From assembly GCA_024364735.1 (NCBI GenBank), contig JAGFNQ010001620.1:372583-436582 (forward strand): a stretch of 64,000 bases of DNA. The letters run 5' to 3'. The stretch comes from Boesenbergia rotunda (Eukaryota > Streptophyta > Magnoliopsida > Zingiberales > Zingiberaceae). The position numbers were made by a program, and so were the translations under genes. Shown one piece after another: positions 1 to 12,238 of this stretch; within the stretch, counting starts at the first letter, position 1; each line of letters starts with the position of its first letter. Below the pieces are notes generated by a model, which was not told where the DNA came from, ran no database searches, and saw nothing but the letters and a program-made list of their open reading frames with translations.

Positions 1-2255
1 CAAGGATACGGGTTCGTAAAATTTTAAATTTTACGTGCAGCGGAAGAATTAGCATAAAATAATTTCTCAAATTATTTTAACCATGTATCTAGCATGCAAC
101 CTTATGATGTGTGGACATGATCATAAATTAAAACTTTGTGGAAAAGTAAACTAATTTACTTTGTACCTCGCGTAACTCGAAGAAAGGGACGAGATCCAAC
201 CGTAGCGTCCCTTGGAAGCTCCGCCTCTATTCGCGTCCACGCGAGTTCTCTTCGGGATGACTTCGTAAAGTCACGAGTTTTGTGCCGACGAGAACTACTA
301 GATTCTCTAAAGGCACAACTAGAAGATCAAGAGAGAAGAAAGGAAACTAACCACCAAGAAACGGAATCTAAATTCCAGGAAGGAAGGAGACGCGTTCCGC
401 TTCTTCTTCTTCTTTGGCTCCTTCTTGATGGAGGTTGCTCACGCCAATTCTTGGAGAAGAGGGTGCGCCGGCCCTAGGGGGAGGAGGCGCCGGCCCTAGG
501 GTAAGCTAAGGGGCGCCGGCCCTAGGTGGGAAGGAGAAGGAGAGGAAGAGAATAAGAGAGAGAGAGGGAGAGAATTAATCTCTTGATTACTCTATTAGGA
601 ATTCAAGGCTTGCCTTTGGTTCCTTTATATAGTATTCTCTCCCTTGCCAAGTCTCCCTCTTAACGGAATTTTAATAAGAAATTTATCCTATAAATTTTCT
701 TATGAATTATTCCGTTTAAGCCAAGTTTTATTATAACTAACTTTATAATAAAACAAATTCATCTCTCCTTTTATTATGGAATAAAATTTTACAAGAAATT
801 TATAAAATTTCTTATTATGGAAAAATCAATTCATAATTGATTTTATAAAATTAAAATAAACCATTCCATGGATCATTTTAATTTCCATAAAAAGAATAAA
901 TTTCTATAAATTTATTTATATAAATTTCTTTATACAAATTTATTTATCCATAATTTATAAAACAAATCGTGCTAGATTTATTTTATTAATTAAACCAATT
1001 AAATTGGTTTCTCCCCAATGATGTGGCCGGCCAAACCAAAGGGGGTTGGCACCCTCTTTGGCCGGCCAAACCGAGTCGAACCGATCGCGAATTAAACTCA
1101 TTTAATTCGCCCAATAAGCCTTCAAAAGGCTTAGCCATTTTAAGCTTCCGTTGCGCCTCTGATTAACTCAGATTCGACTTATTTCTCTTGATTGGAAAAT
1201 CCAATTTTCAACTCGTTTTAAATCCCTCGGATTACTCGTAGTGCGTGTGACTAAATAGGCTTTCGATTTATGTTGGTCGTCTATAATCAACCAATTATAG
1301 AACGATCATGAGTGGCACCTAGTAGTACATCATGACCCCCAATTAATCGAAAGATCAACGGTTGACCTCAGAAGTAATTCTGAAATCCTTCAGCAGCTCT
1401 AATGAATCGTGCCCCATTCCCTTCACCATCTTATACCCACTTGGTTCAGGACACGGTCTATTTGTGTCAGTCCCCACTAGGCTGACTATGTCACACCTAG
1501 CCCAAGTAGTGTCTTTCTCGTCCTTTGGATTTCTAATTACTCTCATGTATTTAAGAGACTCATACTCTAAACATGATATGCTCTGGCCAGAGGCTTTGAG
1601 TAACAATCCGACGATAGGCCTGGGTATACATCTCCTCGCAAGGAGTGGTGAATCCTTTGTAGGCTGCTCAAACATCTTCGGGCACATCGGCTTATACCCA
1701 ACCATCCTGGGTCCACACCTTCTTGGAGATGCTTGCTTAAGATGTTAAAGTATAAGTCTCCATGACCAAGATGACTTGAACACCGCAAGTCAAAGGAACA
1801 TCGCACTTAAGCTGCAGTAAAAACTTTCATTGACATATCTATATGTAGATTACCATATGAAGTCTTATAGCTAGTCACTCCAATGAACTAGTTCCCTTAA
1901 CTAGCATCCATGTTTATCTCCGGACATCCCAATGTCACCAGCCAGTGAGAATCAGCTGATTAGAGAATAACCCATGCTAGTCTCAACAGAATTGATAATG
2001 TCCGTTTTTATCAATTCATCGACTAGGGATATTTTCAATACTTCACAATTGCACATTTAGAGATAATCACTAGTTGTGATCCCATCACAAATTCTTTTAT
2101 GCTGTGAATTGTATTGCGGACATTCAGTAGATGAGTTTAATATCCCAATCAAATACACAAACATGTATACTCAAATAGTGAATTTTCATTTATTAAAATA
2201 AATATTTACAATCATAAGGCGATTGCCTTAGGACACTTCTCTCATAATACTAACA
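1..2255 (-). mobile_element. Long terminal repeat of a Copia-type retrotransposon, minus strand, cut by window start
   Basis: Read on the minus strand the sequence opens with TGTTAGTATTATGAGAG at 2255, followed by text typical of a long plant Copia LTR. It runs without a coding frame to the window edge, where the other end is lost. Three near-identical copies of a 14-15 base GC-rich motif (gcgccggccctaggg) lie at about 466-525. Short ORFs inside, such as 136-477, resemble no protein family. The LTR assignment rests on the TG start and overall style; no internal retroelement domain is visible next to it. Confidence 0.55.
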
Positions 2256-3010
2256 GCTTCTGCCCGGCCTGCTACTCCCTGCCGTAGGCGAGAGCTGGGC
2301 AAGGCATGGCCAGCATTGGCAGGGTGAGGCGCTCCATGCCCAAATAAGGCAAGGGACACTACCGGCTCACCGACGTGCGTCGCCAGGCGCCGCTCGGCTT
2401 GATGCGAACGCAAGTGGTCGTGGTACGCGGTGGGGGGGATCATGGTGTCAGCGAGATATCCGCGATTTGGGCCTGAAATGTGTTAGTTTCGCGTTGACCC
2501 CGTACCACCTTCTGTTAGTGTGCTGTCAAAGAGTGGGTATGGCTGAAGGAAAGGCGGATCTCGAGGTAGGTTCCCGTCCAAATGACTCGAGTGATATCGG
2601 ACTCCGCAGCAGTCAATCCGCCTGCTCCCAAGTCATACGATTGAGTGACCGAGCTAGAGGACGCTCGAGTCAAGGGGCACTCGAGATCGATTCGCCCGAC
2701 CCAACCCAGGGTCGGGCGACCGGGGGGTTCGAGGGTCCCCCGGGTCGGAAACTCCTTGTGTCGGGACTTCTTCAGCTCTTCCCTTGAGCCTCCGTTAACA
2801 TCGTGTGCCTTCGAGTTAGGGTCGGGCTCCTTGATGTCTTTGAGCAAGTTGGGTCGGGCCAGATTCTACCGGCTCGATCGCTTACGTGGCCCCCCTGATT
2901 CACTGGGCCCCCAGGGACCCCTATGTCTTTCCTGCCCTGATGTGGTGCCAGGCTAACCGACCAAGCCATCCGTGAGCTAGGCCGGGATCAATATATATAT
3001 ATATATATAT
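2256..3010. repeat. GC-rich repeat, probably retroelement-derived
   Basis: This stretch is far richer in G and C than its AT-rich surroundings and contains repeated 'gggtcgggc' phrases. It resembles in style, but not base for base, the GC-rich LTR-like blocks at 34240-35345 and 57650-58770. ORFs on both strands cross it, but none has a recognisable domain. It ends in a (TA)n run at about 2988-3010. Confidence 0.4.
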
Positions 3011-3014
3011 AAAA

Positions 3015-3511
3015 TTTTGATCTCCTACGGACCGATCCCTGCGGACCGCGTGCGTGACAACGCTTGATGGTCACGGTGACCGATCAGGCAAGGCCTGATC
3101 AGCCACCGGGGGCTCAGGAGCGTCTCCGACGGGTTCACCCGTACCCCGACGGGTTCACCGTACCCCTCTAGGGTTCACCGCATCCCCCTAGGGTTCACCA
3201 CACCCCCCATGGGATATAGTTTTGTTCGGGGGCGGCGGCCGAAGGCCGCCGGTGGTGTCGAGGACTCACCAGCCATCAGGGAAGTCCGTGACCGAGCATC
3301 CCCGACGAGTTCACCTGTACCCCGACGGGTTCACCGTACCCCCTAGGGTTCACTGCACCCCCCTGGGGTATAGTTTTGTTCGAGCGGCGGCCGAAGACCT
3401 CCGATGGTGTCGAGGACTCGCCGGACATCAGGGAAGTCCGTGACCGATCAGGGAAATCATGCAGGCCGATCCGCACGGGATCCACAATGTGCGATCCGCA
3501 GGAGATCAAAA
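3015..3511. mobile_element. Non-autonomous inverted-repeat element with GC-rich duplicated core
   Basis: The ends are inverted repeats: ttttgatctcctacgg at 3015 and its imperfect complement ending ggagatcaaaa at 3511. Both sides abut (TA)n or (CT)(TA)n simple repeats. The interior holds two copies of a unit of about 152 bp (for example catcagggaagtccgtgac at 3274 and 3426). Each copy contains 'gacgggttcacc' and 'agggttcacc' phrases followed by a GC-rich core. The first core contains a perfect hairpin, ggcggcc-gaa-ggccgcc, at 3234-3250. No coding capacity. A related core occurs in the element at 48889-49110. Confidence 0.65.
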
Positions 3512-4340
3512 CTCTCTCTCTATATATATATATATATTCAATACATTTAATTATAATCTAGCATATTCATTATTAAATTAAGCATTATTTTTTTTCATTT
3601 ATAGTAGGGGAACAAAAGCCTTTATTATTTTTTAAGATAAAAAAATTCAAAATGTGATATAAAATTCTTTTAAATTCAATATTATTTAATTATAATTGAG
3701 TATATTTTTTTATCTAATTGAGCGTAACTTTTTTTCTCCTAATCAATTGATTTGAAATTTATGTTAATCGATTAACTTAGGGTGAAGATGATTCTAATTT
3801 AATAATATTAAATTTAGGATAAGTTATATTTTATTTTAGATTTTTTATATGAAAAAATAAAGATAATTAAGCAAATAAAAGTCTATTAAGAAATTTGAAT
3901 TAAAAAAAAATTATACGGAGAGAATGAGACTAAGTTTTTTTATCATACGGGAAATTTAGAGGAAGTTAAATTTGAGGTTAGAAATGACTAATTTCATCCT
4001 GCATAGAATTCCACTGCCTCCCTCTATTCAGAAAATGTCACATGTATATATTTTGACATATTTAAAAAAAAAAATTCTATCACATGTGACATTTTTTGAA
4101 TGGAGCAGGGCAGGATCGAATCGGCTGCCAAAATTTTAGGATAATTTACCGTTATTATTTTTATTATTATTGTTTCAATTTGTTTGTTTGAATGTATAGA
4201 AATAAATGAATTGATTAATTGACGGGATTCAGTACACGGGGCCTATCTGCAAATACACAAAAAGGATAAAAAAGTGGGACCCACATTCAACCTTTAATTT
4301 CAAAACGGCGAAACAAATTCCTACGGCGGCGATTCGTCGG
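3512..4340. other. AT-rich 5' flank of the SAP-domain gene
   Basis: AT-rich DNA with no coding frame. It includes a small foldback element (4013-4112, listed separately) and the presumed promoter and 5'UTR of the gene starting at 4341. I cannot identify a clear TATA box or transcription start. Confidence 0.5.
4013..4112. mobile_element. Small foldback MITE
   Basis: About 100 bp with imperfect inverted ends of about 30 bp. The left arm contains cagaaaatgtcacatg and the right arm catgtgacattttttg, around an A-rich centre. Stowaway/Tourist-like in size and AT content; the superfamily is not decided because no clear target duplication is visible. Confidence 0.5.
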
Positions 4341-7300
4341 ATGGTTTCGGGGGCACTGCCGCCTCCTGCAATCTTCCCCGACAAGGAAATCAGGAGCCAC
4401 CGAGCAAGGATGCCGCGTTCCCGTCGCCCTGCCGCTTCCGGCTGTTGTCAGCGCGTTTCCGTCGTCTCGATCTCTTCTTCATCCTCCGATCAAGAGGGGC
4501 AGGGAACCGATTCGGACGATTTCGAAGAGGAAGAGGAAGATGTGGAGGAGGAGGAGGAGGAAGATGACTCTGATGATGAAGACTACATCGATAGCGATTG
4601 TGACGACGCAGATGAGGATGAGAAGGCGTCTTCTAGGTTATTTCGCCTCCCTATGGCTTGTGGGATTTTAATTTTCGCTCTTTCGTCCCTTCGCTTCACT
4701 TTCTTTTTGTTATGATCTACCGAGTCTGATACGGCTGGAGATGATAGGGAGGAAGAGGATGAGGAGAATGCAGTCGATGAAAAACTGAACGATGACGAGC
4801 GATGCGGGAAAGTCGTCCAGCTCTTAAAAAGTACACTCTCTCACAGGCATATAATGCCGACGCTACTAGTTGCTAAGTTTTGATTGATCGATCTTTTATT
4901 CGATGATATTATTTGGAAGCCAACCAATTTCATTGTTCTGAAACGCTTACATTATGCGTCAATTTTCTTTCCTTGTGACATTTGCTCAATTATATCTAAT
5001 AAAATACTACTTCGAAATTTTTTGTCCAGTTATTTCAGAAGTCGAATTTTATTTTGGTGTTTACTAAATGCGTGCCTATGATTATTGGTTATCCATCTTC
5101 AAATTGTTTCTGTGAAAGTTGAAGAAAACAAAATGGTGTATTTGCTTAATGAGTGATCATTACATGGCTATACAAAAACTCATGATAGGGTCCCATGTGA
5201 GTAAATCACTACACAATACCTAATAAACTCAATACTTTTAACACTCGATCTCAAGTTGGAGCAAGATACTATCTATCTCTAGCCTAGTAAGTGAATTAGA
5301 AACTTAAACTAAGACATGATCGTAATGAAATAAGAACAGATATGAGCACCCAGTGAAAACAAATGTAAGAAGTTAAAGAAACACATAACTAAGAGTTCCT
5401 TTGACCGTAGATGAGAAAAAAGCTCTATAAATAGTTGATAGAGTATGCAACTAACAATCCCTTTGTCCTCAAAACAACACACAACCAATGATATATTTAA
5501 CCTTTGAAGTTTGATCGACATATCAGCAAGAGATAAAGAGAAATGATGAAATGAAATGGGGATAAAGAGAGATCTCAAGAACTTAGATGCGAACATGGGA
5601 TTTTTTTAGTTCAAGTTTTCATTGAAGATGGCACAATTTGCTCCTTTGCTAGGTATAACAATATGAGAAGAGGACGTTTCATCTATTCGGTTTTCCGATG
5701 ACATTTAGATGTCATATGCATAGCACATAAACAAAATAAAGTTCAGATAAGACCTGGATGTCAAATCTCATAGGTGAACTTCTCCCTGTGGGAGGTGTGT
5801 ATAGCAGCACATGACAAATCGAAGAAAGGGGACAATCGAATCATTTCAACAAGGTCCTAAGACAAGGATCGATAAGCAGCAGAAAATGAAGAAGAAAGTA
5901 GCGGAATAGAGAAAAATAAATGAACATGCTAGTAGCAAGAGGTTAAAGAAGAGGAACAAATATGGGCTAAGCAAATTTGAAGAAGAGGAATATGAGTGCT
6001 ATTTGAAAAAGAGCTTGTATAGCTGTGGTCAGAGGAAATTGTTGGATAATTAGGTTGAAGAAAGCCATTGCAGATGTGTGCAATGACAATGTTGGTTGCT
6101 TCCACTTAGAACGAGCAGCAAGTATAGGCAAGTGGTCAGGTTGCAAGCGAAGGCAAGTGGTTGGCAAATGCTCTCATTGGCAGAGGACAAGTGCAGCATT
6201 CCACTGCAAAGGAAGCATCATTGATTGAAGATAGCAGTAGTTCGAGGCTTCTAGACTGTTGTAGCTTGCAGTACGTGGAGGAATTGCTACCGATTATGCT
6301 GGAAGAAATTGCCAATCTATTTGAGGCACACTTGTGGATGCTGGAGGAATTGCTAGCAGCATGCTTGATCACATCTGTGGGAGAGCTCTACCTGCTCTAG
6401 ACATGTGCTCTAGAAATCACGGGACTAAATATATGTGATTTGGACATTAAATAGGCTAGAATGGCAGCACTAGAAGGATCAAAGAAAGAGAGAAAAAGAT
6501 TGAGATATGAGTGGAGGTGGTGGCGGATGGCAGCCTCCCTAAGGGGAATACCTCTTTGAAAACACTTAACATAGAAAAAGGGTTTTGATACCACAGAATT
6601 ATGAGATTTTTTTTTAATTTTTAATTTTTGCTTTAGTAATGTAGTCATTGCATATGTGGTCTCATGGTAAATACTTATAAGAATCCATAAGGGACCCAAT
6701 ACCTTTAATTGTTTCCTTGAGACTCGAGTTTATAATCTAGTGATATGCAGGTCTGGTTTACATACTCACAAATTGTATTAGATTATTCCTAACGTATCCA
6801 AGTCTTTGATTCCGTGCATCTTGTCATGCCTTGCATGCATTTTTTTTCCCAGATGTTTGAAGTTAAAATCTCCTTGTAAACTTAAGCTAGGAAGATGAGA
6901 TATTGATAACATCAACTTATTTCATGTCATTTATCTGGCATTTAGGGAAAGAGTCTTTAGATGCTCTTAAGGTGGAAGAATGCAAATCCTATTTAAGAAA
7001 GTATGGGCTTCGAATAAGTGGGAACAAAACTACATGTATCAATAGAATTTTGGAGCACTGGAGGTCAGTACATTTTTGTTATTTTGCAAATATTTATCTT
7101 GTAGTTGTAATTTTGTTTTTGGTTGGTTCTAAGCTACTTGAAGGATTTGTTTCTAATTAGTTTGATGGCTTGAAAGTTAAAAAATTTTCTTTTGCAATGA
7201 TAGTTAGATCTTTGAATAAATGGTTCAAGTGATAAAAATAGAAATGAGATAAATACCCATATATGCACATTGATGAGTCATTTTGCTTAATTTTGTAAGT

Positions 7301-10300
7301 TTTTTCTGTTTAACGTTTCTTTGTGATTATTAATTAAGCAATTTGTTTAGTAAAACAACAAATAAATCTAACTTAAGAATCACAGCACATAGACATTCTG
7401 GTTGGCCAAAGCATGATTCTTAATGGAATATAATGCTAACCAGTTATCTTTTTACCCAGGCTAAAAGATGGAAATGGTGAGATTTTGTATCCACAATCTT
7501 CATTTTTTATAAACTGCACAGGTATAAAACTGATACACTGGAATAGCTTCTTTGATTTAGTAACTTCTCTAAAATTTATTTATTTTGCAGGGGATGTATG
7601 TAAAGGTGATGTCGTCCTTTTTAGGCAGAGGGTTTATGATAAGTGCGATTCTTATTTTTCTGTTTCTTTTTGTACTCTTATTTCAGTAAAATAGCTCTCT
7701 TATAAGTCAATTAGCAAAACCTTTGATAGGTTTGATAAAGTTACGAGGAGTGCAAATGAAATCGGGAAGCGGACAATTGCAGGAAGAGTTGTGAAGGAAA
7801 GTTATGGTGCAGCCAAACAGCAACACACATTTACCGTGAGAACTGAGGACTACTTTAATAATCCATAGAAGATAGAACTAAAACATTTTTTGGTCATATA
7901 CACTTTGATCTGTGTAGATTGAAGTACTATGGTCCAGGGGCAAAAATGCACTTCCTCCCATGTTTGCTTTACTTGTCAAGGGACGCAATCTTTACAGACT
8001 AAAGACTTTCCGCCAGGTATTGTTCATGTCATGAAGATTCTGTGTAACTGACAACTTTGAAAAGTATAGTACTTTTGCCCCTCTTGTGGTAAGGACTTGA
8101 AATTCCAGAAGACCGACTCATGACTTCTTTCTATTGTCCCTCCCGGTAAATATTTCAATTGTCATACTGCACAGGAAAAGGGAAAAAGAGAAGAATAAGG
8201 TCACTATTTTTCCATTTCCAAATTCCAGTGCATCTCAATTTTATTCCAAGAAGCCATTTATACATTGGAAGGGCTCATAATTGAGTGAGAAAATTTGTCA
8301 AGTGCATGGAATTGGAAGATATATGGAAAATAAAATCAAACATGACTTTTTTTTGCACAATCTATCATTATCTTTTCACATTTTTAATGTTCTTGATGTT
8401 TCCCTAGATTAACTGATTGGGTCTAAGTAGACACTGATATTATGCATGAAATGGATACTTGGTTGCGAAAATAAAACAGTTGGATAATGTGTTGTAGCCT
8501 TGGAGCAATGAACTCGAGAGATCCAAGGTTCTTGCAGAAAAACATCAAAGGGGGGCAGTGGCAAGGTACATTAGAAAAAGTTCGAAGGCTATGTCTGTGA
8601 AAGGTGATAATTATTCTCCTCACCACCCCTTGAGAACTCAATAACTTCCATAGATTCTGTTGTTTTGTTTCAATGCTTAAATTATTTTGTATCATCTTTT
8701 TAGCTGGAGTATACAATATTTAGAGCTGTTATCATGATCAATAGTCATCTATTTTTTTGCTCCTTCACAGCCTTCCCGTACTTGCTGGTGAATATGTGGT
8801 CGACATTATTTTGATATATTGATATTCTCAATTTGTTTATCCAAAGATATAATGACCAACCAGTTTTCTTATTGGAGCTCTCATTTTTCTTCATTGATGA
8901 AAACCGAAAGACAAGCAAACAGAAAAAGGGGAAATCTCCAGTATAAAAGAGTTAAATGGCTAATTAAAGACAGCCTCATGCATGAAGCTCCCGCTTATGT
9001 GGGGTCCCAAGGTCTATTGTACACAACCTTTCCTTGTTTTACAAGAGGTTGTTTCCGTGACTCGAATCGGTAACCTCCAGGTCACACACAACAACTTTAT
9101 TATTGCGCCAAGGCTCCTCTTCAGTTGAATGGCTAATTGGCAGGTTAAAATACATTCTGTCCAAGGAAAAACAACACACCTTGATCCCTGCTTCTGATCA
9201 CCCCATCAAACTCAGAGTTCCTTGAATCTTGACTTGGAATTAAACCTACTAACAGAACAATTCATTTCAATTAGTTTGTGCTAAAGTTGGAAATTTGGAT
9301 TAATTTTTGCTTGTGGCACTGACAATCTCTGGCAAACGAAATAACAGCATTGACAACTCAAGAATTATTGCTCAAACATTGAATGCTTAAGATTTTTAGA
9401 TTAGAAAAAAATTGGGCTCCCCAATGTTGTTTTACACTGCCTGGTGACGGATTAATTATTATTAATTATTATAAAATTAAAAATACAACTGAAATTACAG
9501 AATAAACGCATGGGAGTTAGGAAACAGTATATGCTGTTTAATCATGATTCACTCTAAGCCATCTAAAAAATTATATATTAGATAGCTTATGCACACTTCT
9601 ACCATCATGAGGTATATATGGAAACTTTTCAATGTCTGCACGCAGAAGTCATTTTGGTGATCACAATTTCAAAACTAAAATTGCAAAGTGCTAGATTAGA
9701 TTGGTCATGCATATGAATGTTTTCTGTTCATATTGCACCAAAGGTTGTAACCCTAGCTATAATTCCATTATTATTAATAATTTAACTGTACAGAAAATTT
9801 GGAGGATTTGAGGTGTATACTAGGTGATTTATTGCATTTCTGCCATAGGGTATAACATTATTGAATTGCTTTCTACTCTGCCATATTTTGAGGTATTTAT
9901 CAACCTTATATATTTATATATAGAGTTTTATGTGTTATAGATTCTAAATAATGTTTGTGACAGATTCCAGACGCCCCCAGGGAATCTCCTCCGATGCTAG
10001 ACTAAATTGCAAGAAAAGAGGGCGAGAAGAGCCTAAAGATATTTCTAGGCGAATGGAACAGAAAGTTGCTTCTGGCCTTGCTGCATTAGATGCAAACGAT
10101 CAGGCTACCTGGACCAGAAATGTCAGTTTGCAAAAGGTTCATTATGCCAATACTTCAACTCAAGCTAATACAGGCACTGTGGCAAGAAATTTCGATCCAT
10201 CTTCTAATGTTCAGAAGCAGGCAATTAATCATGGAGGTAATCATGAAGTGACATTACTGAATTTCTATTTATTCTGTCATATTCTGAGGTATTTGTCGAC

Positions 10301-10846
10301 CTTATATGTATATTGTTTTTGTGCTATATATTCTAAATAATGTTTAAAGCAGGTACGCATATTCCTGATAGAAAGAAACAGAAAGTTGCTTCTGCTTTTG
10401 CTGCATTTGATGCAGATGCAAATAATCAGTTTCCGTGGACAAGAAATATCATTTCGCAGAAGGTTCCTAACAACCTGGCAAGAAATTTCCATCCATCTTA
10501 TGATGTTCCAAGGCAAGCAATGAATCATGGATACAGAATCTATCAACAAGGTCCTTTCTCTCCTAGGAACCCCTTCTACATTTATAATACACATTTGGAG
10601 ATACGGCATCCTAACATGGCACCACCTCGGCCAAATCAGTGTAGTGCTTATATTCCTTCTTATAATCAAGAGTGTTCTTTTGGCATGACTGGTGAACCAC
10701 ACCGTATATCGAAAACGAGGCATCATTTTCACCTTCCCTATGCAAGTGTGGCTTCTTCAGTAGAACCATGGAGCCAGCAGTGGCGACAGCCAGATTATGG
10801 ACATGGTCCTCATTTTCAGAGGTCTAGGGGGCCTCGAGGTTACTGA
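4341..10846 (+). CDS. SAP-domain nuclear protein, 10 exons
   Basis: Exons 4341-4636, 4748-4830, 6946-7063, 7460-7521, 7591-7642, 7730-7835, 7918-8016, 8498-8603, 9964-10236 and 10353-10846 join to 1689 bases (562 residues plus stop) with matching phases. The N-terminus is basic and then strongly acidic (Glu/Asp/Ser, residues about 45-115). A SAP DNA/RNA-binding helix pair follows at about 128-166 (LDALKVEECKSYLRKYGL). Residues about 167-305 form a conserved block ending in LERSKVLAEKHQRGAVARY. The tail (308-562) is Asn/Pro/His/Arg-rich and low in complexity. The architecture resembles plant proteins annotated 'zinc finger CCCH domain-containing protein 62', but I see no CCCH finger here. A nuclear nucleic-acid-binding role is inferred from SAP. 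Start: the first ATG of the acidic frame; an in-frame ATG at 4410 is an alternative. Exons 9 and 10 are duplicates of each other. Confidence 0.82.
5160..6730 (-). repeat. Probable non-autonomous LTR element in intron 2 of the SAP gene
   Basis: Intron 2 (4831-6945) holds about 1.5 kb foreign in style. On the minus strand, tggtatcaaaaccc at about 6578-6591 resembles a tRNA-iMet primer-binding site. The flanks at 5160-5280 and 6600-6730 look like degenerate LTR ends (phrases such as 'gatctcaagttggagc'). Several short open frames lie between them; none shows gag or pol motifs. LTR boundaries could not be fixed by eye. Confidence 0.4.
8970..9122 (-). mobile_element. Au SINE, minus strand, intron 8 of the SAP gene
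   Basis: On the minus strand the element opens gagccttggcgcaa (tRNA-type box A region). It continues with a box-B-like ggttaccgattcgagtc, the Au-SINE phrase aacaacctcttg and gtacaatagacc, and ends at gcgggagcttcatgca. This order is diagnostic of the plant Au SINE family. The copy is close to full length, with scattered substitutions. Confidence 0.88.
9849..10530 (+). repeat. Tandem duplication of an exon and its upstream intron
   Basis: Unit 1 (about 9849-10236) and unit 2 (about 10237-10530) share the intron 3' part (attctaaataatgttt before the acceptor in both; ttctattctg/gaggtattt-type phrases) and coding sequence. Exon 9 encodes KVASGLAALDANDQATWTRN and exon 10 KVASAFAAFDADANNQFPW. Both then continue to ARNF and to an A-[IM]-NHG end. 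Exon 9 has extra residues before ARNF, so the copies have diverged. Confidence 0.85.
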
Positions 10847-12238
10847 TGGCAGTTTGTGTGGTGTACCAAGTTGGTCGATGGATTGACAGTTACATTCTGA
10901 TTTGTCCAAATATTGCATGAAGATGCCTAGACAACGATTTTTTTTTACCCAAGCTGTCAATTCATGATGGTTACTGGTCGAGCTTATCATATTCTGTATG
11001 ATCATCTTTGAAGAAAAGAGTTATATAAGGCAGGATATTAAAGCATTTTTACCTTTGAGTTTGATTGGAACAAAATAGGGGTGATGAAAGATATGATCTA
11101 TTTATGTAACGAACGATGATCTACAAATTTGAGTAGATTTGAATTAAATGGATTGATGACTTACCTACTTTGATCTATTTTGACATGATTCGTCCCAGGG
11201 CTATAGTATAGTGGCAGGACGATTAGTTATCATTCAGGTATTTATAATTCGATCTCCAACTATGACGTATTTTGTAAGAATTTTTTTTTTTCAAATGGGA
11301 CGTGAATCTTGGGATACTAGGTTTGGACCGTTATCGTGAGCGCTTCCTAATTTATTCTAGCGGCTGGTGGAAAATTTTCGTAAAGTCGGGTTCGTCGCCC
11401 AAGTTCATCTGTTACCTGATATATCAATTTTGTTTTTTAGTTAGATATGATTCATTTAGAACTACTAATTTATTTTGACCAAGTACCCACATAACCCATT
11501 TATAATGAACTAATCAATCATGTGATTCAACTCAAAATAACTCAAATCAATCTGCCTAAAACTATTTTGTATGCAGATCATACATTTTCTAGAGTTAAAT
11601 ATTATAATCATAGACACTAATTGCCACCTTAGATACCAACCCAATCCAACTTTTTTGTTGTTGTTATTGTTTTGCACCTCTGAACAATTGAAATGGACGA
11701 GCTGAAGACATCAAAACTTTTTAAAAATAGAAGCTAAAGTTGAGGAAATAAACTGCTTAAATTACTAGTCCAAGTAAATTTTCAAGTAAACATCCACAAT
11801 TTCTACAAAGGTTTTGTTTGCTTAATGATAAAATATGTATCTCCAGATAGTCTAGGAAGTAAATATAAATTCACAACTGAATTATCACCGCTCAAAAGCA
11901 CCCACCTGATTCCAATGTATATTGAGAATTTAGTAATGAATGTCGAATCTAATTATTTCAAACAAGAATAACACTTTATGCAGTGATCAACTGATAACAG
12001 ATTCCGGTATTAAATATTTGTTAGTTCCTGTTTCAGGAATAATGTTCTCAGAACTAAAACATTATCTATCAATTGGCATACACTTCCACGCAAGTGGAAG
12101 TTAAATTTAATTATCACCTGGAACAAAATCTCTTTGTAAGAACCTTAAGTTCAAACTTAGTTCATAAGTTTACCCACCACAGAGGGATTTTTTTTACTAG
12201 TCTATGCCTGCTCTGCCTTTAAATCGCAGGAAGTCTTC
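10847..12238. other. Convergent 3' intergenic region
   Basis: The region lies between the stop of the SAP gene and the stop of the RBP47 gene, so both 3'UTRs fall here. Apart from a SINE at 11198-11435 I see only AT-rich sequence. The last 200 bases before 12239 probably include the RBP47 3'UTR. Confidence 0.6.
11198..11435 (+). mobile_element. tRNA-derived SINE, second family, copy 1
   Basis: The element begins gggctatagtatagtggcag (box-A-like) and has a box-B-like ataattcgatctc. It then shares ordered blocks with the copy at 49206-49438: aactatgacgtatttt, a central block about 'accgttatcgtgagcgcttc', and a 3' end ttacctgatatatca. It has no coding frame. The family name is unknown to me, and it is distinct from Au. 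Confidence 0.72.

Noticed and set aside
136..477. 113-residue open frame on the plus strand
   Set aside because: It lies in LTR sequence, ends in the GC-rich triple repeat and resembles no protein family.
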